Shown here in pieces: positions 45,015-55,644 of a stretch of DNA of 64,000 nt; within the stretch, counting starts at the first letter, position 1; every line of letters starts with the position of its first letter. The stretch is taken from NCBI RefSeq assembly GCF_048564905.1, contig NC_133021.1, positions 34,483,097-34,547,096 on the forward strand. The letters run 5' to 3'. The notes beneath the pieces were generated by a model. It saw nothing but the letters and a program-made list of their open reading frames with translations. It had not been told where the DNA came from and made no database searches. The translations under genes and the position numbers were made by a program. The DNA comes from Vicugna pacos (Eukaryota > Chordata > Mammalia > Artiodactyla > Camelidae).

Positions 45015-48000
45015 GGAGGCACTTTTCTTGGCCTCCACAGCACCTGAATTAAGACAGGGTTTCTTGCTATTGAAGAAGTTCAGGGATCAAATCTAAGAGA
45101 GGTAAGTATCTGTAATTTGACAAAATTCCCACCTCAAGGTCTCTCAGCTCTGCTTCTGCGGCAATTCAAGTTCCTTTCCAAGAGATGTGATTCATCACAT
45201 TATACCATGAAATACAGACATTACAGATCAACAAAGTATTGGTTGACTTTTTTTTTTTAATTTGGTGATACAGCCACTAATTTAAGACTTTCAAGATATT
45301 AGGAACATGGAGTGACAGAGGAGGCCGGGTGGCACTGAGCACTATTAGAAAGGACGGGCCCTAAGATGTACTGACAGGGTTGATGGCTTCCAATATCGGC
45401 AGAGGGTATGACTGAGAACGCTTCCCTTCGCTGCTGGGGGAGTTGTATTCGGCACACACTCCATTTGGAGTCCAGCCGCAAAAGCTGTCCTGACACTGGA
45501 TTGTGGGGCAAAGACAGAGCAGCTGTCTGAAGACCCGGTATCGTTCTGAATGAAGGCAGAACACGTCAGGCCATCACAACAAGTCACCCTGGCTCTACCT
45601 GGCCGTACACACTCAGATCTTACAAGGAAAGAATTCTAACTGTGAATGCCACTGATAAAACCTGTTACTCGCTACAACACTTGAGCCGGGACATAAGAAA
45701 GACCAGCAGTGATGAGAAAGAAATCACGGGGGCCACCTGGGTGAGGGGAGGGCAGCTCGGACGTGCAGACGGAAGTCGCGATCTGAGCAGCCGAGAAAAC
45801 CAAGCAAAACCAGAGCGCAGACAGAAAGAAAAGCAAGTCGAAACTAAATGAGTGTCATCTGATTTCAGGCCCCCGCCATTTTTTGTACAGTAGTAATTTT
45901 AAAAACAAAACAAGCACACTTCGTACCAAGCCAGACTGCCTCCAGTCGGCCCCCACCCCAGCCCACCCCCCTCACTGGTCTGGGTTTACGTCTAGAGACA
46001 GACGTGTAAACCGCCTCGATCTGGAGCGTCCCCACGTTGACGGCACAGACGTGGGCTTGTGTGGCAGCACCTCCTCAGATGTCAGGGATGCAGAAAACAT
46101 TTCTCACCTGGATGCGCCTGTCCCCACCGTGCCCTCACGTGGGAGGTTACGGCAGAGCGGCTGGGAAAGCCACGGACGGTGTCAGCGTGGTCCCTCCCGC
46201 CTGTGAGATGAGAAGACAGAAACGAGGAGGCGACAAACCCCACGGACAAGTATGAAAGGGGTCTGCAGCCGCTCCCCAGGGACCACGTCTACACACGTGC
46301 GCCCCCAGCTGGACGTGAGCGCCTGGAAGACAGGCAGGCGCAGATCAGCCCTACAAACGTGATACACACACGGCTGGGCCGCACCTGGCACTCGGTGTAA
46401 AGTTTCCATCTGTTTGTTGATAAAAGTCCTAAACTTCAGAGACTTATTGAACAAGAGAACGCAACAGAGAAAATGCCCCCTACGCTGTCCCTCACACTTA
46501 GGACTAGCTCTTGGGCCACAAGTTAAAATGAGAAGTTTCACAAGGTCTTCCCGGGTGGCCAGATACAAAACTATGAACAGGGGTCGATTCCAACCTCATT
46601 TTAGCTGTGAATGTATAGAGCTTGGTACCATTTCTTTAAATTTGGAAAATAATAAAAATTATATATGTGTGTAATAAATGCACATATAGATAATACTAAA
46701 ATAAAATAATAATATATTCATACCTCTAGGAAGTGATCAACGTGTCTCCCTGCTCGAGAAGGAAGGAGAACAGAGTTTCCAGCTGCTCGCTGCTTCTCCG
46801 GTGCCTTACGGAAGGCGCAGCTGAACGGAAACACTAAAGACACCGTCGATGATTAAGAGCATGATTTGCAGCAGCCGCTCACAAAGGAAAACAACAAATG
46901 AAACACACAAAGTGCCCGAACATTCTTCAGCTCAGAAGCCTGCAGGGCAGTTCTGCTCGGCCCCACGGTAGCCGTCTTCACCACAGGCGCTGGCCACAGC
47001 GGGAGACCAGCTTCAGCCGCTGGGGACCAGAGACGCCACTGCAGCTCCCTGGAAGGTGTGGCCCCTGAAGTTCTGCCTCTGAGGCCTCTGCTTCTGTCCT
47101 TCTACTGTGTTCTGTCTGGAAAGGTCAGCGTTGTCATCGCTGCCTTGAGACTGGAAGGGGTGGTGGCTGACAGGCAGGGACGAACGTTCACGCTGGGCCT
47201 TGATTCCAGGGGTGCAAACCCGTCCACCTGCCCATGCAGTGGAGCAGCCCCTGGGAGGGGGGCAGGGAAGGTCACCCAGACCGTCTGGGGACCTGAGCTC
47301 CACCTACTCCCAATGTCTGATGAGCACATTAAATCCCATGGCACATAAACTTACGGACATAACAGACAACAAATTTAGCCTTATGGTCATTTTTCAAAAA
47401 CCATTATTTACGAACATACCTTATTTCATGTGGCAATCATTATTCTCATTTACTGGCTTTTTTTTCTATACAAACTCAGCTGAAGGTCCACTCTTTCAAC
47501 CAAACCAGACCAAACCTTTCTATATCTCAAGTTTTGAATGAAAACACTAGACAGAAAGACAGAAGACAGATGACAGGGAGGTAGGTTCATGTCGATACAC
47601 ATAGTAAGTGCAAGGCCACAGCCTGAAAGTTCATTTGTTCCTTAGAGATCGTGACAGAATGTCTGTGCTGTTGTCTTAAATAAAAAAGGAGCGCTATGCA
47701 CAGGATGTAAGGAGCACAAAGAAGACAGAATTTCTCCCCGTAAGACAGGGAGCCGACGGCCGCGGCTGAGCTCATTTACAGAACTGCTGCCAGAGAACAA
47801 AACCTGTTGAGGTGGTCTGACGGAATCATGAAAAAGCACAAAGTTTAGTCATTTCAGTAGGTGAAAAAATGCTTTAATAGTTTAATTAACAGGTGCTACT
47901 GAAGATGATCAAACGTTTGAACAAATACACACAAATTTTAATTAAGTGATTAAATGATACTGAAAAATTCTGCTATCCTCTACGTGTTTACTGTCATTTG

Positions 48001-49615
48001 ATTTTGAAAATGAGTAAGCTAGATTATGCCCTATGTACAAACTTTATAGCTCTCACATAGACGCATGAACCCCTGTTTCCCTTTTACTGTAATAAGGAGA
48101 GCTGAGAACGGGCTTTGTGTCTTTGGCTTGGAAGCGCAATGTCTGGTGCCCTGCCCTGCACTAGGGCTCAGGGCAGTTGAATTCACTGTCCGTGGCCATC
48201 CAGATGCGAAGGCCAGGATCTGATCCACTTGCCTCGCCTACAAAGCCCGGGCTTACGACGCCCCTACTGTCTAGACTTAGGGAACAAAGTCAGATGTACT
48301 CCAGTGAATATGTTTTCCATTTCTATCAGATGACTTACTAAGAATTTCCCAGAAGCTTTGTAATTTCTGTAGGTGAGAAAGAACCTCCCCAATGGGAGGT
48401 GACTGAGCAAACAGCCTAGTGCGAATCATCCTGAACACGAAGACACACAGATAAGCTTCAGGTGTCACGCAGGCTCCCCATCCTCATCTCCTGGGAGGCT
48501 TCAGGTCGTAACGGGACATGTTCTCTGCTCTCCGCGGATAGAAGCGCCGATTCCCGTGTAGAAGGAGATCGGGATTCAGCCACTTAGTAGGTCTCACTTA
48601 AACACAAACTAGACATACACATAAACATAGTCTCGCGATTTCCCCAGTTTCATCCAGGTGCACACGACCGCCCTGAGCCCAGAATTGCGTGTCTGTGTTC
48701 TGTCTCCTTGGGCCCTGCTGCGGTGTGAAGTCGATCTCCCCACGTTCCCTGAGCCACCTTCGCGCAGGCCCGTCTCGCGGAGAGACCACTCTCATTAACT
48801 GGGCCTCACGGCTGATGTTCCCCCACCTGCATCATTAACCCTTCACAGCTGAACAGGACTTTGTTTTTAACCATATTGGGTGAACCTATGAATTTTTGTC
48901 ATTTGGGTCAATTTCAAGGCAAAATATTGACTTGCCCTGGCCTTGAGTTTAGAATGCCCCTTCTCTCTTTCTGTGCTGATGACAATAACATGTGTGGGCT
49001 CTTCCGGCATCCACTACCGAAAAGCCTAACCATTTCTCTCAATGTTCTCTAGTTCAATTTTTGCAAGTTGTTGAGCAAATTAACTAGGTGAGCCTGATGT
49101 CTGCTGGACAGACTCATTATAGTATTCACTCATTTATTTGAATTTCAAATGTGATTTTTTTCAATATCGTGTGAGATATATTGGAGTTAACAATGAGAGA
49201 GATGAGTCAAAAGCTGCAGAAATCTAATTGTGACAAAAGTTTGCACACACATACGTATGTAATTACACCCCACTTCTGAATGCTCCAGAAAAACATAAAT
49301 GCCCTTCTCAAATTAGTTCTTTAACATGTATCTGAGAAAATTCTCTGTAAACCAAATTGGACCTTATGCTTGAGTCAAGGGTAGTTTGAGGGCAGCTATT
49401 TCCAACAACATTTCATTTATTTTGTTCGAACTTATTGTTTGTTGCTGTACACTTTCATGTTTTAAAATCTAATTTGAGACTTAAATTACTGTCAACTCAC
49501 CTACGTTTGCAGTTCTGACGAAACTGAGTATAACGTGTACAGTTGTGTGGTTCCCACGAAGCATCAGAGGTTCCTTTCTGAAACATTGTTATGTGTTTGT
49601 TCTCCATCACTTTTC
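45015..49615. other. Long unique non-coding stretch
   Basis: No gene is recognised. Overlapping minus-strand frames at 45299-45587 include a Cys-bearing one (CLCPTIQCQDSFCGWTPNGV) that I could not place. 46630-46720 is AT-rich with TATATGTGTG strings. 47000-47350 is GC-rich with frames on both strands. 48100-48220 may hold a very decayed MIR. Confidence 0.4.
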
Positions 49616-49619
49616 GTTC

Positions 49620-49960
49620 ATTTCTTCATAAATGTCCATATATATGTATGCCTGTTTATATCTATTTTTTATTATAAATTTTAATAAATACGATCCAGTT
49701 ATTTCAACATCATTTTTTGAAAAGTCCTCCCTCTCTGATTCTATTTCTCGAACGTCCTTTTTTAATTTTAATTTTTGTTTTTTCCTCGTTTTTAATTCCT
49801 ACAGCAACAGAGCACCCCCTTGATTACTGTATTATAATCACATGTTTTCATGTTTTATACATAGCAAACCATTCTTATTGTTCTTTTTCAACATTCTCTG
49901 GACTGATTTTATTTATATTTTCTTCCACCTAATATGCAGAGTTTGCTTATTAAGTTTATC
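49620..49960 (-). mobile_element. Diverged LINE-1 ORF2 fragment, minus strand
   Basis: 'CCAGTTATTTCAACATCATT', 'TTTTTTGAAAAGTCCTCCCT', 'CTTGATTACTGTATTATAAT' and 'TGTTCTTTTTCAACATTCTC' follow the antisense of a well-known stretch of L1 ORF2. It is heavily diverged and the ends are uncertain. Confidence 0.55.
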
Positions 49961-49964
49961 ACTA

Positions 49965-52135
49965 AAATATCTGTTGGATGCTTACAGTTTAAGTTTTAGA
50001 AGAGGGATGAATTAAATATGCATAAAGGTAAATATTCTCAACCAGGAAAAGGGTCTCCATTCACCCTTTTTTATAGCCCTTTTTTTCCCTCCAGATTTTG
50101 AGTTTCATGACATTGGGAAATGTTTCTGTCCTGCTGGTCATTGTTTCCATATTTCCTGGGCACAGAACGGTTGTTGACACCTCTGTGTTGGTTAACAGTA
50201 GAAAGAGTGTGGGGCGGGCAGGGAGCAACAGTTAGCACACACCACAGGTGGGGAGGCACACAGGTGACCCACTGCGCCAGGGTCACAGGCTGGCACTTGG
50301 CAGAGTCTGGAAAACACACTTGTCTCCTCAGTCTCCATCCAGCGCTCCCGACCTCTGTAGATGCGCAGAGCAGGGGCTTGTGAAAAAACGTGCAATGAGA
50401 AGACGTCATAAACTCTGACCTTTCCAGCATCAAATCTTCTCCATCACGTTTCACTGTCTCAGCAATCTTCCTTCAAGTGATTTCACAAACTGCCTGGCCA
50501 GTGGTTAACACGAAGCCATCAATTAAGCCCCGGTACCACGTGCACACAGGTGTCCTGAACAGACAGACATACGACCTCTGGGGCTCTACAAGAACACGGT
50601 TCAAGCCAGACAGATGGAGGTTCCCAGATGCTGGCAGAGAAAGCAAGCTGTAAAGGCAGACGGTGGTCCTGAGAGGAGAGGGCGTGCTCTGACCCGGTGG
50701 GTAGTTTACAGGGCACCTGGCTGGTGCTGGAGAGAGCAGGTGATGCAGGCGGTATGCTGACCCCCCACCCGCCGAGGGTAATGGAGCCTGGAGGGAAGAC
50801 GGGTCCTGGGCCAGCACGGCACTGAGAGCTACCTAACCCCTGCTCATCCCTGAATGTGCACCATTAACCTGAAACACAACCCACCTGTACAGCAGGTGCC
50901 GCCACTCGAGTTTTGTACACAGGAAACGAAGCAAAGTGGACTAACAAGTCACTCATCATCACACTAAACATGGCAAAAAGACAGCCACAAAGTTTTTTCA
51001 GAATAACTAATCTTTCTTAAAAGATAAACTGAATCCACTGACAGTGATTAGAAGTTAATCATGGCATATAATACCAGACACAGATATTTAAAATAAATAT
51101 AGCCATTTTAAATGAATATAGATATTTAAAAGAAGTAATTCAAAGTACTTTATCACAGAAATATAGGGACATAATTAAAACACCATACAAAATTAAAACC
51201 TCCTCTCTCTGAAGCATCCTTTTATCTTCTTTTGTGTCTCCAGTGGCAGATACTCAAATTACATAATTGTTTCTGAATTTAAATCGCCCTGTTCAACACG
51301 AGCCATTATAAATAGAATCCCTCTGCACTGAGGACTCAGCTACTTTATTCTCCCCAGGTCCTCCCCCAAATACAGGTGTAATTACGCTTTTTGGGTATTT
51401 TCACCTTTTGGTATGAGTCCCGTCTTTTACGTCCCATCCTACTTGCCGCACGGACTGCCTATCCCCGTCTATCTTGCAGGATGGCGGTCTTAACACCCTC
51501 TACCGCCAGGAGAGCACGTGAAGGTCGCGCACCCTCTGGGCCCTGCCACAAAGCCCTGCCTGATCTGATCTTCTAAGAGGAAACGTCAGCAGGCTGACGG
51601 GGGAGACAAAGGAACACTCTCTAATTAGGTTGCGTTTTCAGATTTTGCCGTGTCCAAATCACATGCAACATTTTCTGGTATTTGAAACATACTTGCAGAC
51701 AATCAGGGCCCCAACCTTACCCCTGCGGTGAGGCGTCCTCACCCACCTGGCTCCATCGGAACAGTGAGTGGGATTTAAATGGAGAGCTGGTCTCCTATTC
51801 TCCGCCTGTGTTTCCACATCTCTGAACAGTTCCGCTGAACAGTTCTTTGTACATTAAAAACGAGGCTATCAAAATATAATGCCAATTTAAGGTACAACAA
51901 TTATTTACATTAGTGTTACCGGGAGAAAAAAAATACGATGTGGTGAATTAATCTTTGCGCAGCAAAGTACTTCTTAAAACAGGTTTTCAGCATGCATGGT
52001 AATGAACTATTGCTATCTCTACTGAACAGACATCTTTAAATAACTATGTCCAAAGTTTAAAATCCGTTTCCGAAAATTTCAGTTTCAGCAATGCAAGGAC
52101 TGATTTCTCACTTGTAACACCGCACAACCACAGGC
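49965..52135. other. Unique non-coding DNA
   Basis: No gene is recognised. 51050-51180 is AT-rich with a partly repeated AGATATTTAAAA string. 51250-51340 is repeat-free with an enhancer-like texture. Confidence 0.4.
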
Positions 52136-52139
52136 CTCA

Positions 52140-52710
52140 TTTTTTTTTCAAATCCTTTGCTGAATGTAGGAACTCATGAATCAGCTGTGACTTTTACATG
52201 CCTCCCTTTGACCTTCCCCCGATAATCATAATAATGCCAGCCGCCTTCAGATTAATCTCGTATTATTAATTTTACGAGTTAAAAAGACAAGCAAGACAGG
52301 CATGATGGCCTTCACTGCTATTTGCTCCCCTCAAATTATTTCCCGTGGACAATAAACAAACAAATTTCCAATTCAGTGAGGCTCTAAATGCGCAGGCTTC
52401 AGAAAAATTAATTTAAATGGATGTGACTGCGAGTTTGGGACTGCAAAGATTAGGGGAGACGCCTGTCGCGGTAATTGCCTGCTCAGCCCCCCGTCACTCA
52501 GCAGTGCCACAGCTGCATTGCAAACGCTCATCACGATCTAATTCTCCGATCAAATTCCCATCTTCAACATACCCTTTAATAAGGTTTCCATTCTCCGTCT
52601 TTTAGCCTTAATTATCACTCCCTGTCTCCCTTGACAACCAAATTAAAAGGTACCTGCTACAACTCACAATGATCCTCATCATCACAATAACGCTGTAAAG
52701 TCACCAGCCT
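52140..52710. promoter_or_regulatory. Candidate conserved non-coding element (strongest in window)
   Basis: About 570 repeat-free bases with an unusually dense set of transcription-factor-like cores. These are 'CAGATTAATCTCG', 'TATTATTAATTTTACG', 'CAATAAACAAACAAATT' (forkhead type), 'AAAATTAATTTAAATGG', 'GCGGTAATTGCC', 'CACAGCTGCATTG' (E-box), 'GATCTAATTCTCC' and 'GCCTTAATTATCAC'. Homeodomain cores recur every 40-80 bases over the whole block, and AT-rich parts alternate with short GC-bearing ones. No simple repeat, LINE or SINE explains it, and the 62-codon frame inside is unconvincing. The pattern is typical of developmental enhancers near transcription-factor genes, which is an inference. 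Confidence 0.4.
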
Positions 52711-52714
52711 CTCG

Positions 52715-53404
52715 GATGCCGGCGAACCCCGCCAAGGCTGGGTGTCTTCTGGTCGCTAGATTTCCTGAGGATAGCTCCAGCACTGGGAGATAAGGAACCC
52801 AATTATATAACCTTTCATTGAATCTTTCCCCCTTTTTCCCTCCTTACTGTTATGCACAATTCTCTGAACACCTCTTAGGTGGCTGAAGCTGGAAGTGGAG
52901 CTGAAAGTTCTAACTCTTGGCTCAATACAGGCAGTTTCTGTTGAAAAACAAAGCTGAGGCAGCTTGTGTGGTGGAGAGGCCTGGTCTCAGCACGGCGTGC
53001 CCTGGCTCGCGGGGTGACTCTGCGAGGGCGCCCGGCCCGCGGGCTGAGCGCCTGTGCTCTGGGCAGTCTGCCCCAGGGCTCCTTCCCAGACCCCTCTGAC
53101 TCCACGGCTTGGGCTGCATCACAGCGGAAGCAGACAACTGCTTTCAATGTGCATTGTTCCACTGTGGTTCCAATTTTCTACTAGGCCGTTTCTAATGTGA
53201 CCGTCACATCCCCCTCGTGAGCTCCTGGGCGCGAACTTCCAGGCTTGGCCTCTATTCTCCTCGTTGGCACCAGGACCGACCTCAGGTTGTTAGAATCAGG
53301 CCATCCTTTGCCTGCCCGACCTCGTCTCTCTACTGCGCCATGACGCTTCCTTGGCCACCAGCACTCCTCTCCATCAACTCCTACGCTCGATGGCAGCTGG
53401 AGGC
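52715..53404. other. Unique non-coding DNA, partly GC-rich
   Basis: No gene is recognised. 52970-53065 is CpG-bearing and GC-rich. 53250-53380 might contain a decayed L2 scrap ('GACCTCGTCTCTCTACTG'). Confidence 0.35.
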
Positions 53405-53725
53405 AGCACGTGGTGGTCGTGGGTCACAGTGGTTGTGAGCTGTGGCTGTTAAGCGGTGGCAGCGAGCGGTGGTTGGCTGTGGGTGACTGTTTATTGGTGG
53501 TGGTGGTGAGTGATGGTGATGGTGGCAGTGAGTGGCTGGTTGTGGGTGGTGGGTGGCTGTGATGGCTGCTAGCTGCCAGTGGCGGGTGGTTACAGTTGGG
53601 GGTGGAGGTGGGGGACGACTGATAATGTTTGGTGGTGAATGGTGGCAGTTAGTGTGGGTGGGAGGTGTTGTCTGTGCCTGATGGTGACAGCGGTGGCTGG
53701 TGGTGGGTGGCGGTGGCTGTCAAGG
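53405..53725. repeat. GGTGG-rich minisatellite
   Basis: About 320 bases of degenerate GGTGG, GTGGCTG and GTGATGG units on the plus strand. The units vary, so no single period holds for long. G-runs are close enough for G-quadruplex formation. The array borders GC-rich unique DNA on the left. Confidence 0.9.
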
Positions 53726-53729
53726 CGGG

Positions 53730-55430
53730 GCAGCTGTCAGCAGTGCTGTTACTGAGCTCCCTCTGAGGCCTTTGTTTCCTCACACGACAGTCTTGACTAA
53801 AACTGCACATTTCATGACTCCGTTTGCTGCTTTTCTAGTTTCATTTTTCCCCATTTTCTCCTTAATTTCTTCTCTCCCACTTACCTTGCCTTTGGACGCT
53901 TGGGCAGCTATACAGAAATGGAGTCTAGGTGTCTGTAAGATTCAGTCAAATCTCACAGCCATTCTGCCTAATTTGCAGCCAAGTCCCAGCCTCAGTGAGC
54001 GGCGGTGTCTGAGCAGACTCGCCTCAGAACTTCTCAGCTTCTTACAGGACTCTGCAGGCTGAAGATGTCCTCGTCGCCAAGAGCTAAGTACAGAGCGGCT
54101 TTGTCCACCAGGCGTCACGGCAGTTCATTGTCGTGCTTGGGGCCGCGTGTCATGCCACGTCCTCCTGTGCTTGCAGGCGGCCCCACGCGCGACCGAGTTG
54201 TTCATTCTCCCCGCAGACCCGGACCACCAGGAGGGGGGACTCAGAGCAGGAGCTGCTGGAACTGTGAAGGGTGTTTTCCAGAGTCACCCTGCCAGTTCAG
54301 CGGGAATGTATTTATTTACCCAGGAAAGCTTTACAACAAGCTGAGGGGGACTCGGCTGGGAGCCATGATAAGCAATGCAAAGCAAAGGGTCACCATGTCA
54401 AGGATGGTCGTGCCTGCGGAGCAAAGGTCCCGTCAACAGTGCACCTGACAGAGCAGCCGACTGGGGACAAAAGCAGCCATGGAGCTGCTGGCCGTGGCGG
54501 TGAAGTCAAGGGCAGCTGAGGTGAATGCGTCGGCCGTGCTTCTGCAGATAAGGGGGTCCGGCGGGGGGGCCCAAACTCCCAACCTGGGAGCCTCTAATTA
54601 CAGAGATACCAGTATTGATTGGGTAACTGTGCAGAAACGAAGGCCGGGAAGCGGACTCTGCAAGGAGGGCCGGATTGTTGTTTTAAGCAGTTTATTGAAC
54701 TATCCATGTGGTCCCCGGCGATGCTAGCTCTCATCCCAGGAAATTGGAGGAACCTAGAGGGAGTGAAAATGCAATGAGACCTTGACTGATGAGCAGCTTC
54801 CCCCAGCTAGAGATGATTTATGGTGAGAAAACACACATGCGGGCCAGGTCAGGAAGCACCAGAAAAGATCACAAGTTAAAGGAGCACGCACAAGGTACGG
54901 GCTGGGAAGCGATCTGAAAGTGATGGGGCATTTAAAAATAGCCCTGTAATGATTTGTGCCATCAAAACACAATTCCGGGAGAAGAGAAGGGGGTGAATAC
55001 TGAGAACGGGGCCCCACGCTGGCGTCCACCACCAGACAGGCCCATGTTTAGAGACGTTTACACATGAGGTCATTGAATCTGCTCATCAGCGTACGAATCG
55101 TGTTCTCCTGTCTCCGTCCTCCAGGCAGGACCGGGCTGGTGCGCCTCACGAAATGGGACTTTCCCCACGATGTGGGTTGTGAACGGTCAGGAGGGACCAG
55201 CCTCGGTTTTTAAGAGTAAAACTTGGACACACACACCATCTACAAGAGGAGGCTGGTAGGGAAAATGATGGGGTCTTGTACAAACATTTTAGATTTTGAG
55301 TTATGGTTATTGGATGGTCTAAGCAACCAAGGGTCAAAGATTCTTTTTTGTCCACGTCATTAAATTGTGAAATAGGTCCGTGTGCATGAGAATTTGATCG
55401 ACAGAGTGTACAGCAAACAGAAAATCTGGA
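53730..55430. other. Unique non-coding DNA
   Basis: No gene is recognised. Overlapping plus-strand frames at 53700-54727 follow from GC content and show no domain. Confidence 0.4.
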
Positions 55431-55434
55431 CCCA

Positions 55435-55640
55435 GACACCCCGAGTCTCAGTCCAGGCTGCACTGTTCTTCAGCTGGGAGGCCCCAGGAAGCCACTTCAC
55501 CCCAGCCTCGCTGCACCTCAGTGTCTGCATCTATAAAGCAGACGACAGCCGAGGGTGCCTCTCAGCACCGCAGTGAGGCAGGGACATTAGTGTCTGCAGA
55601 GCGCGCAGGACGGCCGTCATAGGAAGGACAACACGGTAGG
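55435..55640 (+). mobile_element. MIR SINE fragment, plus strand
   Basis: 'GGAAGCCACTTCACCCCAGC', 'TGCACCTCAGTGTCTGCATC', 'TATAAAGCAGACGACAG' and 'CACCGCAGTGAGGCAGGGAC' follow the sense strand of MIR/MIRb from the tRNA-related head into the core. Old and diverged. Confidence 0.6.
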
Positions 55641-55644
55641 TCTT

